Shown piece by piece: positions 40,598 to 48,641 of a DNA stretch of 64,000 bases. The stretch is from Pelagimonas phthalicica (lineage in GTDB: Bacteria; Pseudomonadota; Alphaproteobacteria; Rhodobacterales; Rhodobacteraceae): the NCBI RefSeq assembly GCF_004364805.1, contig NZ_SOAP01000001.1, positions 186,001 through 250,000 on the forward strand, written 5' to 3'. The stretch's first letter is position 1. Every line of letters begins with the position of its first letter. The notes beneath the pieces are model-generated. The model did no database searches and was not told the origin of the DNA. It saw nothing but the letters and a program-made list of their open reading frames with translations. A program made the translations under genes and the position numbers.

Positions 40598-42352
40598 GTG
40601 AAGGGTGCAGATATTCTCGTTCAGATGCTGATGGGCTACGAGGTCGACACGGTTTTTGGCGTGCCGGGCGACACCAATGTGTCCTTTTACGAGGCGCTGC
40701 AACGTCAGGAAGACAAGATTACCCATATCATGGCGCGCGATGAACGCTCGGCGGGGTATATGGCCGATGCCTATGGCCGCTTCACCAAAAAGCCCGGCGT
40801 GTTCGAATGCCCATCAGGCGCGGGCGCGATGTATTCCCTCCCCCCGGTTGCCGAATCCAATGCCTCGGCGGTGCCAGTGATCCTTTTGACCATCGACATC
40901 CCCCTGCCCGGTGAAGGTCGTGGGGTGCTGACCGAGCTGGATTGCGCCAAGCTGTTCGAACCGGTGACCAAGCTGTCAATACAAGTGAAGACCGCGCAAA
41001 AGCTGCCCGAAATCATCCGCCGCGCCTTTCGCGTGGCCTGCTCGGGTAAACCGGGGGCGGTTCATTTGCAGATCCCCGAAGACATGCTGACGGCAGAGGT
41101 CGATCCCGAAACCATCTCTTTGCATGTCGAGGAAGACTGCAAGACCTTTCCGGCTTTCCCGACACGCCCCGCCCCGGATGTCCTGCCCGCCCTTCTGGAC
41201 CTTATTCGCGATGCCAAACGCCCGCTGATCGTCTCAGGCGGTGGGGTCAATCGCGCCTGCGCTGGCGTCGATGTCCAGGCCCTCGCCGAGCGCCTGAACA
41301 TCCCGGTCTGCACCACGATGACCGGCCAGGGCACCATGCCCGATGATCACCCTTTGGCGATCGGGGTTATCGGCGATAACGGCTATCACCCCCATGCCAA
41401 TCAATCCCTCGAAGAGGCTGATTTTGTGCTCTTTGTTGGGTCACGCATGGGGTCGGTTGTCACCATCGGCTGGACCTTTCCCAAACTCACCCTGAACAAA
41501 CGCGTGGCCCAGATCGACATCGACCCCGAGGTCATGGCAAATAATTACGAAAACCTGATGAGCGTGCCGGGGGATGCGAAACTGGTGTTGCAAGAGATGC
41601 TCACCCTCGTCGATCCCGCATTTGACACCGCCAAACACCAACCTTGGGTGGATCACCTGAACGCCTTGCGCTCCACATTTTGGGACAATGCGCAGGCGCT
41701 TTTGAATGATAACAACGCGCCTTTGCGCCCCGAACGCGCCGTGCGCTGTTTCAACGAAGCGCTCGAAGCCTCGGGCCAGCCCGCCCTGATCTATTCCGAC
41801 GCCGGAACGCCGACGCCGCACATGACCCGGTTCCTGCGGTTGCAGGATTGCGAGACCCGCTTGGCCATCCCCCGCGCCTTTGGTGGCCTTGGTTCGGCTC
41901 TGCCTGCAACGGTCGGGGCTTGGCGTGCCGACAAAACCAAGCGCCCGATTGGCCTGTTCGGTGACGGTTCCTTTGGCATGACAACCGGCGAGCTTGAAAC
42001 CCTTGTCCGTCTGCAGGTTCCTGCCATTCTCATCCTGTTCAACAACGGCACCTTTGGCTGGATCAAAGGGTTGCACCGCCTGAACGGGCATAACCAATGC
42101 TTTGGCGTTGATTTTACTCCCCCCCGCGGTCAGGCGATTGCCGAAGCCTTTGGCATGAAAGCCTTTACCGCCAAATCCGCCCCGGAGCTGGATACGGTGT
42201 TACAGGAGGCCTTTGATTACAACAAAGGCCCCTGTTTCATCGATGTGCATGTGGAATCCATCGCCGACCGCGTCCCGCCGGTCTATTCCTGGCTGCGCAA
42301 ACGCGGCGAAGACCCGCTTAGCCTGGATGGCAAACGGATCGGCTTTTTCTGA
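40598..42352 (+). CDS. Thiamine-pyrophosphate-dependent enzyme (acetolactate synthase-like)
   Basis: A 584-residue member of the TPP enzyme family (POX/ALS/glyoxylate carboligase class). The N-terminal PYR domain starts VKGADILVQMLMGYEVDTVFGVPGDTN, with the catalytic Glu region ARDERSAGYMADAYGR. A central domain with VSGGGVNRACAGVDVQALAERL is followed by the PP domain, which carries the TPP/Mg motif GDGSFGMTTGELETLVRLQVPAILILFNN. The GTG start at 40598 has AGGAG seven bases upstream. The substrate is unknown. Its place beside the glyoxylate-handling serine-cycle genes makes a 2-oxo-acid carboligase or decarboxylase plausible; it is not an obvious Gcl or IlvB. Confidence 0.85.
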   Translation: MKGADILVQMLMGYEVDTVFGVPGDTNVSFYEALQRQEDKITHIMARDERSAGYMADAYGRFTKKPGVFECPSGAGAMYSLPPVAESNASAVPVILLTIDIPLPGEGRGVLTELDCAKLFEPVTKLSIQVKTAQKLPEIIRRAFRVACSGKPGAVHLQIPEDMLTAEVDPETISLHVEEDCKTFPAFPTRPAPDVLPALLDLIRDAKRPLIVSGGGVNRACAGVDVQALAERLNIPVCTTMTGQGTMPDDHPLAIGVIGDNGYHPHANQSLEEADFVLFVGSRMGSVVTIGWTFPKLTLNKRVAQIDIDPEVMANNYENLMSVPGDAKLVLQEMLTLVDPAFDTAKHQPWVDHLNALRSTFWDNAQALLNDNNAPLRPERAVRCFNEALEASGQPALIYSDAGTPTPHMTRFLRLQDCETRLAIPRAFGGLGSALPATVGAWRADKTKRPIGLFGDGSFGMTTGELETLVRLQVPAILILFNNGTFGWIKGLHRLNGHNQCFGVDFTPPRGQAIAEAFGMKAFTAKSAPELDTVLQEAFDYNKGPCFIDVHVESIADRVPPVYSWLRKRGEDPLSLDGKRIGFF

Positions 42353-42381
42353 TATACAGGGGCTCGGCCAATGCTGGGCCG

Positions 42382-43296
42382 CTAATCCAGCGCAGCCTGG
42401 CGCAGCGACTTTGTCTCACTGTGCAACCAATCCCGGAATGCCAGCACGGATTTGTACTGTGCCTTGCGTTCCGGGCTGACGGCAAAATAAGTCTCGCCAC
42501 TGAGCACCGACGGGCCAAAGGGCAGATGCAGATCGCCGCGCTCCAGATCCGGTTCGATCAGAAACGTCGGAACAATGGCCAGCCCCAGCCCGCTGATCGC
42601 CGCATTCGCCAGCATGTTCACATGCCCAAAGCGCGGCCCCTGAATACGTCCCTTGAAATCAACCCCTTTGGCCGCGATCCAATTCAGCCAGCCATCAGGC
42701 CGGGCCGAGCTTTGCAACAGCGGGAAGTCCACAAACCGCTCTGGTGCCAGCTCGGTTCCGCGAGGGATCAAGCCGGGGGCGGCCACCACTGCCACCCGTT
42801 CGGGAAATAACGGCGTCGCCACCGCATTGGACCATTCATTTTTGCCCCGCAAAATGGCGATATCCACGGCGCTGCTTTCCAGATCCGTGTCTGCCGTGAC
42901 CGGCGTCACCTCAAGATAGGTGCCCGGATGACGTTTGGAAAACCTGTCCAATCGCGGTGCCAGCCAGCGCGCCGCAACCGTCGGCATCGCTCCGACCATG
43001 AGCGCGGCATCGGTCTTCCAGCCGCGCACCATATCCAGAGAAACTGATTCCAACTCATCCAACACCCGTGACACCTCTTTGGCATAGGCCCGCCCTGTCT
43101 CTGTCAGGATCAGGCGTGGCCCCACCCGGTCAAACAGTGGCATACCAAGATGATCCTCTAATGACTTGATTTGCCTACTAATCCCACTTTGCGTGATGCC
43201 CATCTCTTCGGCCGCACGGGAGAAATTCAAATGCCTTGCCGCCGTTTCAAAGGATTGAAGCGCAGACATGCTGGGAAGGAAACGTCGCATAAGCAT
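42382..43296 (-). CDS. LysR-family regulator, GcvA-like
   Basis: A 304-residue LTTR. The winged HTH at residues ~5-65 is LPSMSALQSFETAARHLNFSRAAEEMGITQSGISRQIKSLE, followed by a linker helix and the effector-binding domain. MRRFLPSMSALQSFE and FSRAAEEMGITQSGISRQI are the GcvA/AmpR subgroup pattern. It converges with the TPP-enzyme gene and diverges from the Lrp-family gene, and might regulate either. An 82-base gap separates its start from the Lrp start. Effector unknown. Confidence 0.9.
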   Translation of the reverse strand: MLMRRFLPSMSALQSFETAARHLNFSRAAEEMGITQSGISRQIKSLEDHLGMPLFDRVGPRLILTETGRAYAKEVSRVLDELESVSLDMVRGWKTDAALMVGAMPTVAARWLAPRLDRFSKRHPGTYLEVTPVTADTDLESSAVDIAILRGKNEWSNAVATPLFPERVAVVAAPGLIPRGTELAPERFVDFPLLQSSARPDGWLNWIAAKGVDFKGRIQGPRFGHVNMLANAAISGLGLAIVPTFLIEPDLERGDLHLPFGPSVLSGETYFAVSPERKAQYKSVLAFRDWLHSETKSLRQAALD

Positions 43297-43378
43297 GATT
43301 ATATGTCATACTAAACTGCAGATTAATTGTTTTTTTAACCGCGCGACTTCTGCCACCGTTGCGGCACGCGAACCGGGG

Positions 43379-43882
43379 ATGATCAAGGCCATCATGCAGT
43401 TGCAACCACGAGATCAATTGGACAGAAAGCTTCTTGTTTTGCTCGAAAAGGATGCGCGCATGTCCGCCTCGCAAATCGCCCGCGAACTTAGGATTGCGCG
43501 CTCGACCGTCAATGACCGCATTGCCCGTCTGGAACGTGATGGCGTCATTCAGGGCTACACCACCATTCTTGCCGCCGATCCCGAGGCCAGCCAGACCCGC
43601 GCTCTGATCTTTCTGAAATGCGAGCGGCGCATGATCAAAACCATCACCCGCGATTTGCGCAACTATGCCGAAATCCGCGCCTGTTACTCGACCTCCGGCA
43701 CCTATGACCTGTCTTGCATGGTCGAAGTGCAATATAGCGAAGATCTGGACGCATTGATTGATGACGTCAGCTTGCTTGATGGCATATATGCGGTAGAGAG
43801 CCAGATGATCCTGGCGACAAGATTTAGCCGAAACACCGGATTGCAGCCCGCCAAAGCCCAATATCTGGAAGTCGTGAAATAG
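43379..43882 (+). CDS. Lrp/AsnC-family transcriptional regulator
   Basis: A 167-residue regulator. The AsnC-type HTH is at residues ~8-68 (LDRKLLVLLEKDARMSASQIARELRIARSTVNDRIARLERDGVIQGYTTIL), followed by the RAM effector-binding domain (ALIFLKCERRMIKTITRDLRNY, then IRACYSTSGTYDLSCMVEVQ). The ATG at 43379 is taken, but the ATG at 43394 (MQLQPRD) has a better-spaced AAGG and may be the true start. The longer frame to 43268 runs into the divergent LysR gene. It is followed ten bases later by the racemase-like gene, so the two may be one unit, with the regulator sensing an amino acid. Confidence 0.88.
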   Translation: MIKAIMQLQPRDQLDRKLLVLLEKDARMSASQIARELRIARSTVNDRIARLERDGVIQGYTTILAADPEASQTRALIFLKCERRMIKTITRDLRNYAEIRACYSTSGTYDLSCMVEVQYSEDLDALIDDVSLLDGIYAVESQMILATRFSRNTGLQPAKAQYLEVVK

Positions 43883-43892
43883 AGCCAAACAC

Positions 43893-44609
43893 ATGCCCAG
43901 CGAAGCCCGGCCCAGTTTGGGTGTCATCATGCTCGACACCAAATTCAAACGTGTCCTCGGGGATATCGGCAATCCTGACAGCTTTGATTTCCCAGTGCTC
44001 TATCACAAGGTCCCCAAGGCTGAGGTTCACAGGATCATCTCTTCTGGCTCCATTGATGATCTACTCCCCGCCTTTATCGATGCGGCCAAAACGCTGGAAC
44101 ACCGAGGCGCACAGGCCATCACCACCAGTTGCGGATTTCTATCCCTGCTGCAAACCCAATTGGCCAAAGCGGTCAAGGTGCCTTTGCTCACCTCAAGCCT
44201 GTCTCTGGTGCCCGACATCTACCACGCCCAGGGGGCCAAACCGCTGGTCATTGTCACAGCCAGTCGTGAAAATCTGACTTGGGATCACCTGCATGCGGTG
44301 GGCATTTTAACCGATTGGGATCTTCACATCATCGGCATGGAAACCTGCCCGGCCTTTCGCAAGTCCATCCTAAGCGATGGCGACCCAGAGGCGATCACTC
44401 TGGACCCGCAAGCCCTGCAAGACGAGCTTGTCACACTATGCCAATCCTCTCTGATTGAGCATCCCGACACGGCCGGTTTCCTCTTTGAATGCACCAATCT
44501 GCAACCCTACGCCGCTGCGGTTCAACACGCGTGTCAAAGGCCGGTCTGGGGCATCAACGATGTGATCGCCCGGCTCAACCCCTCGTTTCGCATGGGCGAA
44601 ACGTCTTAG
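43893..44609 (+). CDS. Aspartate/glutamate racemase-superfamily protein
   Basis: A 238-residue protein with the Asp/Glu/hydantoin racemase fold. The two catalytic-type Cys are in ITTSCGFLSLLQ (about residue 88) and FLFECTNLQPY (about residue 200), the symmetrical positions used as acid and base in this superfamily. It begins LGVIMLDTKFKRVLGDIGNPDSF. The substrate may be an amino acid, hydantoin or arylmalonate; nothing in the sequence decides it. It is probably cotranscribed with the upstream Lrp regulator. The stop codon TAG is directly part of the next repeat end (44607). Confidence 0.82.
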   Translation: MPSEARPSLGVIMLDTKFKRVLGDIGNPDSFDFPVLYHKVPKAEVHRIISSGSIDDLLPAFIDAAKTLEHRGAQAITTSCGFLSLLQTQLAKAVKVPLLTSSLSLVPDIYHAQGAKPLVIVTASRENLTWDHLHAVGILTDWDLHIIGMETCPAFRKSILSDGDPEAITLDPQALQDELVTLCQSSLIEHPDTAGFLFECTNLQPYAAAVQHACQRPVWGINDVIARLNPSFRMGETS

Positions 44610-45768
44610 GGTCAGGGCCCATGGGCGATTAATGGGCGATTAAAGGCCCATCTCCGCAAAAACCTGTGCGAAAGATCAAGGATTATGGCATCCTGAAACC
44701 ACCATTGGTTGAAACATAAGGTGGTTCCCGTGCCCCCAAGTATTTGTTCACATTTGATCACCCGCGCGGCGTTGATCGCCGTCCTGTCCCTGTCTGCCGT
44801 CAAATCGCAGGCGCAGAGCGAGGCCCTGCCAGCCTGGTTGCAAAAGCATATTGGGCTGAGCGATGGGCAGATTGCACCCATCGTCCTGGAACGTGCCCGC
44901 GCGCATTATTTCAAAAAGCTTGGCCAGGGCGCGGTCAAAAGCCCTTGCTATTTTGCCATGGATGCCACCCGCCCCAGCATTGCCAAAAACGGCCAACCCA
45001 GCCGCCGCTTTTACACCATTTGCGAGGGTCGCCAGACCTTTCGCGCCGTATCTTCGGGCTATGGTAATGGGCGCAAACTGCCCAAGGCCGATTTTTCCAA
45101 TGGCCGCCAATGCGCCAAACATTTCAGCAATGCCGAAGGCTCCAAGCTGACCATGGGCGGATCTTATGTCACCGCCGAGGCCCGCACCTCGTTCAAAGGC
45201 TATCACCGCCAATCCGGTGACATCCGCCCCTTCCATCGCACATTCGTGGTCTTTGAAGGCGAAGGAGAAACCCGCAATTCGCGGGATCGTGCCATTGGCG
45301 GCCATCGTGCGATGTTCCTGAAATGGCAATGTCGGATGAAAATGCCGGACTCGCCCCATGCGGATAAAGACGGCTATGTGCCCTTTGGTCGTCTGGTCGA
45401 TTACACCGCTGGGCGCAGCAATGGCTGCACAACCTGGTCCGACACCGCTACGCAAGAGATTCTGCCCCTGATCAACAAAGACCCCGCCGCGCTATATATC
45501 TACCCGGAGGGCAGCGATATTACCCAGATCCGCGCCGCGCTGAAATCCGGAAAATCACTTGGCTCCGAAGGGCTTTATTGGGACAAAACCTGTCTGGCCA
45601 AGATCGGCAAACCGCAATTCTGGCCCAAGCGCAAACTTCAACCGGTGATCAATCGCTGGCGGCGCTCCTTGCCCAAACAGCCCCCTTTGGAATTGCCGAT
45701 CTGCAAATAAGGGTTCGAAGCTCAGGACCCAAAACACAACCCTGTGAGTTAATGGGTCCTGCCCCTAG
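44607..45768. mobile_element. 1.16-kb segment flanked by diverged inverted MITE-type ends
   Basis: Left end 44607 (TAGGGTCAGGGCCCAT) and right end 45753-45768 (the reverse complement reads TAGGGGCAGGACCCAT) are inverted relatives of the termini at 40122-40390, with 2 differences in 16 bases. Both start at a TA dinucleotide. A perfect 11-bp tandem (ATGGGCGATTA twice, 44621-44642) adjoins the left end. The segment encloses one gene. It could be a transposable unit with a passenger gene, or two separate solo ends. Confidence 0.45.
44730..45710 (+). CDS. Secreted L,D-transpeptidase-like (YkuD_2-type) protein
   Basis: A 326-residue protein with an N-terminal signal sequence (ITRAALIAVLSLSAVKSQAQ). 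The C-terminal half includes FVVFEGEGETRNSRDRAIGGHRAMF and the probable catalytic segment YTAGRSNGCTTWSDTATQEILPLINK near residue 240. There the Cys in SNGCT and the His before it fit the murein L,D-transpeptidase catalytic (YkuD_2) pattern HxxxxxSxGC. A second Cys-bearing conserved-looking part is NGRQCAKHFSN. Such enzymes modify or crosslink peptidoglycan in the periplasm. The GTG at 44730 has AAGG eight bases upstream. It lies between two repeat ends, so it may have arrived as a passenger. Confidence 0.68.
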   Translation: MPPSICSHLITRAALIAVLSLSAVKSQAQSEALPAWLQKHIGLSDGQIAPIVLERARAHYFKKLGQGAVKSPCYFAMDATRPSIAKNGQPSRRFYTICEGRQTFRAVSSGYGNGRKLPKADFSNGRQCAKHFSNAEGSKLTMGGSYVTAEARTSFKGYHRQSGDIRPFHRTFVVFEGEGETRNSRDRAIGGHRAMFLKWQCRMKMPDSPHADKDGYVPFGRLVDYTAGRSNGCTTWSDTATQEILPLINKDPAALYIYPEGSDITQIRAALKSGKSLGSEGLYWDKTCLAKIGKPQFWPKRKLQPVINRWRRSLPKQPPLELPICK

Positions 45769-46049
45769 TCACCCGGAACCAAAATTCTTGTCATAGAGAT
45801 AAGGTCCCCGGATCGCCTGCGATCCGGTTCGCGCCCGACCCCGCCCCCAGGGCGGGCGCGAATTTGCCTCAACGTTTCAACCAGATGCACAGTTACCTGA
45901 TGCCACCACCCAGTTGCAAAGATTAGACGCGCCCACCCTCGGTGTCGGGCGCGAACCTGTGTGGTTGCTAATTATCTATGTAGCGGATTTCAGCTCCATG
46001 TGACCTCGCGCCCCTTGCCTTGGCGCGGGGGCAGAGGCACATTACCCCC
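45769..46049. other. Structured GC-rich intergenic region
   Basis: About 280 bases without a credible gene. It contains a hairpin (GGATCG-CCTG-CGATCC near 45810-45825) and a perfect 14-bp inverted repeat, GGTTCGCGCCCGAC at 45826-45839 and GTCGGGCGCGAACC at 45944-45957. Related GGGCGGGCGCGAA sits between them. It could fold into a larger structure or be an eroded repeat; it precedes the periplasmic redox operon. Confidence 0.45.
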
Positions 46050-46391
46050 ATGCGGGCCATGAGAACCCTGATCTGCCTTGTTGCCATTGTGGCCGCGCTC
46101 CTGTTTGGGGCGGGCGGGGTCTCTGCTGCCGCCATGCCCGACACCGCCATCCCAAATATGTCGGAAGAAACGGCTGGGATGCCCCATGCCTCCCCCTGCG
46201 CGCCACCCTGTCAGGACGCGCATGAGATCGGCAGCAGTTGCGACCTCTGCCTGAGTTGCCTGGCCCTGCGCGCGCCGTCCCTGAACGACAAAACAACAGC
46301 TTTAGCAACGTGTTTGCCCCTGCCAATCCCCTTGGCGGCGTTACACAGTGGTACGTTGCCAGGTTTTGATCCCCCACCTCCGCGCGCGTGA
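46050..46391 (+). CDS. Small secreted Cys/His/Met-rich protein
   Basis: A 113-residue protein with a signal sequence (MRTLICLVAIVAALLFGAGGVSA). The mature part has clustered Cys, Met and His: MPHASPCAPPCQDAHEIGSSCDLCLSCLALRA. This pattern of CxxxC, CxxCxxC and nearby His/Met is common in small periplasmic copper-binding proteins (DUF2946-like). It opens the redox operon with two cytochromes c and a multicopper oxidase, which supports a copper role. I cannot assign a family with certainty. The ATG at 46050 is chosen; the frame extends to 46020. Confidence 0.62.
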   Translation: MRAMRTLICLVAIVAALLFGAGGVSAAAMPDTAIPNMSEETAGMPHASPCAPPCQDAHEIGSSCDLCLSCLALRAPSLNDKTTALATCLPLPIPLAALHSGTLPGFDPPPPRA

Positions 46392-46443
46392 AAATGAACA
46401 CCCCGCAAAGGGGCCATCATTTTGACATTGCAGAGGACATCAC

Positions 46444-46878
46444 ATGAAGAAACAACTCATGATCGCAGCCGCCATCGGCGCGGTTGGCATCGGAGCATGG
46501 GCATTCCTGCCTCCCAAAGCCCCACCGACGGGCCAACCGCAAGCCGCCAACATCGGCGCGGCGCTTGTCCGGGTCGCCCTGCCCGCCTCCCTTTCGCCCA
46601 ACGCCCAATTGGGGCAGCGGGCCTATGAAACAGTTTGCGTGGCCTGCCATGGCGAAGACGGCAGCGGGCGCAACGGCATGGGGCCGCCCCTGGTTCACAA
46701 AATCTATGAACCGTCGCATCATGGCGACGAAGCGTTTCAACGCGCCGTTGCCCTGGGCGTGCGGGCCCATCACTGGAGCTTTGGCGACATGGCACCGGTA
46801 TCCGACTTCACCCGCGCCGATGTGAAAATGATCATCACCTATCTGCGCGAATTGCAGCGCGCCAATGGTATTAACTGA
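46444..46878 (+). CDS. Periplasmic cytochrome c (class I)
   Basis: A 144-residue monohaem cytochrome with an N-terminal membrane/signal segment (MKKQLMIAAAIGAVGIGAWAF). The haem site is CVACH at about residues 65-69, and the likely distal Met lies in FGDMAPVSDF (about residue 118). It is probably exported as a soluble or membrane-tethered cytochrome. It lies 15 bases before the cytochrome c' gene in an operon ending with the multicopper oxidase. It may accept electrons from the oxidase reaction. Confidence 0.9.
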   Translation: MKKQLMIAAAIGAVGIGAWAFLPPKAPPTGQPQAANIGAALVRVALPASLSPNAQLGQRAYETVCVACHGEDGSGRNGMGPPLVHKIYEPSHHGDEAFQRAVALGVRAHHWSFGDMAPVSDFTRADVKMIITYLRELQRANGIN

Positions 46879-46893
46879 GTTGAGGAACACACC

Positions 46894-47340
46894 ATGAAGC
46901 TGACAAAAACGCCTCTCGCCATGGCCCTGCTGATTGCCGGTATTGGCTCGGTCGCCCTCGCACATGGCGGGGTCAAAAACGCCGCTGTGATGGCGCGGAT
47001 GAATGGCATGACCTCTATCAGCGAGGCGATGAAAGTGTTGGGGGCGATGGCCAAGGGGCAAACCCAGTTTGACGCCGAAACCGCCCGCGCCGCGGCCAAG
47101 GATGTGGCCACCCTATCCGCCCAAATCCCGGACCTGTTCCAAGCCCCCGAAACCGACCCCAAGACCGAAGCGCTGCCAGTGATCTGGGAGCGTTTCGACG
47201 CCTTCACCGCCTTGGCGCAGAACACCGAAGCAAGCGCGCTTGCGCTCTCCCAAAGCCTGACCACCCCCGATGATCTCACGGCTGGGTTGGCGCAGCTGGG
47301 GGCCACCTGCAAAGCCTGCCACAAGGAGTATCGCAAATGA
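46894..47340 (+). CDS. Cytochrome c' (class II)
   Basis: A 148-residue class II cytochrome. Signal peptide (MALLIAGIGSVALA) is followed by the four-helix-bundle sequence typical of cytochrome c'/c-556, ending with the haem motif CKACHKEYR at residues ~138-146. C-terminal CxxCH is diagnostic of class II. These proteins bind NO and act as electron or redox sinks. It is coupled to the multicopper oxidase by a four-base overlap (ATGA). Confidence 0.9.
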   Translation: MKLTKTPLAMALLIAGIGSVALAHGGVKNAAVMARMNGMTSISEAMKVLGAMAKGQTQFDAETARAAAKDVATLSAQIPDLFQAPETDPKTEALPVIWERFDAFTALAQNTEASALALSQSLTTPDDLTAGLAQLGATCKACHKEYRK

Positions 47341-48641
47341 CCGGTTTCAATCTGACCCGGCGGGGGGCGATGGCTTCGGGCCTTGCCCTGCTCGCCCTGC
47401 CACGCGCTGCCCTGGCAGCGCCAACCGTGTTGCGGGCCGCGCCTGTGAGCGCGCAAATCCTGCCCAAAGGGGATGGCACAACGGCCATGCTTGGCCTGAA
47501 CGGCACCACCCCCGGCCCGGAATTGCGCGTCAAACAGGGATCGCGGCTTGACGTCACCTTTGAAAATCAGATCGGGGCGGACAGCGCCCTGCATTGGCAC
47601 GGCATTCGCATCGAAAACGCCATGGATGGCGTGCCCGGCATGACCCAATCCGCCGTACCCCATGGCGGCAGGTTCGACTATTCCTTTGTCGCCCCGGATG
47701 CCGGAACCTTTTGGTATCACTCCCATAGCCGCTCTTGGGAACAGGTCGAACAGGGTCTCTATGGGGCCCTGATCGTCGAAGAGGCAGAACCGCCCGCAGT
47801 GGATCACGACGTGACCGTCCTGCTCGACGATTGGAGGTTGGAAGAGGACGGCACGCTGATTGGTGGCTTTGGCAATCGTCATGATTTTGCCCATGCCGGG
47901 CGGCTGGGCAATTTTGCCCGCGCTCTGGTCTCGGTCGAAACAGTCCGGCGCGGCGACCGGCTGCGCCTGCGTCTGATCAACACCGCCACGGCACGGATAT
48001 TCCCGGTGATCCTTTCCGGAGCCTCGGGCAAGGTTGTGGCGCTGGACGGCATGCCCCTGCCCGCCCCGCGTGAGATCAGCGACATCACCTTGGCCCCGGC
48101 CCAGCGCATGGATTTGATCGTCGATGTCACCAACACGCTGCGCTTTGACTTTCCGACACGGGGCGACCCTTACGAGCTGGGCCGCATCGCGGTTGAGGGC
48201 GACAACCCGTCGCCAATCGACACAGACATCACGCCGCTGCCTGCCCCCAATACCCCAACACCCGGCCCTGCCGATCATGAGTTGACCCTGACCATGCAGG
48301 GCGGCGCGATGGGCGGCCGTCATTCCGGCGATGACATCTGGGCCCTGAACGGCCATTCGGGCCTGCCTGAAACCCCGTTCGCCCGCTTTAAACGCGGCGA
48401 AACCGCCCGCATTCGCCTGGTAAACGAAACTGCCTTCCCGCATGGGATGCATCTGCACGGCCATCATTTCTATGAGACCAACGAAGCGGGCCTTGGCGAT
48501 TTGCGCGACACGACCCTGATCAATCGCGGCGAAAGCCGGGACATTCTATGCGTCTTTGACAATCCCGGGAAATGGCTGCTGCATTGCCATATGCTGGGCC
48601 ACCAGGCAGCTGGCATGAAGACCTGGGTGGAGGTGACATGA
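47337..48641 (+). CDS. Tat-exported multicopper oxidase
   Basis: A 434-residue multicopper oxidase. A Tat signal (TRRGAMASGLALLALPRAALA) precedes three cupredoxin domains. Copper ligands are all visible: ALHWHGIRI and TFWYHSHSRSWEQ in the first domain, and FPHGMHLHGHHFYE plus LLHCHMLGHQAAGM in the last, which supplies the T1 Cys (HCH) and axial Met. The enzyme is shorter than CueO and has no long Met-rich insertion. In the operon with two cytochromes c and a cytochrome c' it may use cytochrome as electron partner, and Cu(I) oxidation is the leading role. The stop overlaps the next start (ATGA). Confidence 0.92.
   Translation: MTGFNLTRRGAMASGLALLALPRAALAAPTVLRAAPVSAQILPKGDGTTAMLGLNGTTPGPELRVKQGSRLDVTFENQIGADSALHWHGIRIENAMDGVPGMTQSAVPHGGRFDYSFVAPDAGTFWYHSHSRSWEQVEQGLYGALIVEEAEPPAVDHDVTVLLDDWRLEEDGTLIGGFGNRHDFAHAGRLGNFARALVSVETVRRGDRLRLRLINTATARIFPVILSGASGKVVALDGMPLPAPREISDITLAPAQRMDLIVDVTNTLRFDFPTRGDPYELGRIAVEGDNPSPIDTDITPLPAPNTPTPGPADHELTLTMQGGAMGGRHSGDDIWALNGHSGLPETPFARFKRGETARIRLVNETAFPHGMHLHGHHFYETNEAGLGDLRDTTLINRGESRDILCVFDNPGKWLLHCHMLGHQAAGMKTWVEVT

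Noticed and set aside
41365-41380. GTTAT...ATAAC word resembling the Zur-like boxes
   Set aside because: It lies within the TPP-enzyme coding sequence with a different spacer, and is explained by codons.
46839-48467. 542-codon open frame antisense to the cytochrome c' and multicopper oxidase genes
   Set aside because: It lies on the opposite strand of genes with all copper and haem ligands in place. Its translation is of a low-complexity, Arg/Gly/Ala-rich type, which is a shadow of high-GC codon usage.
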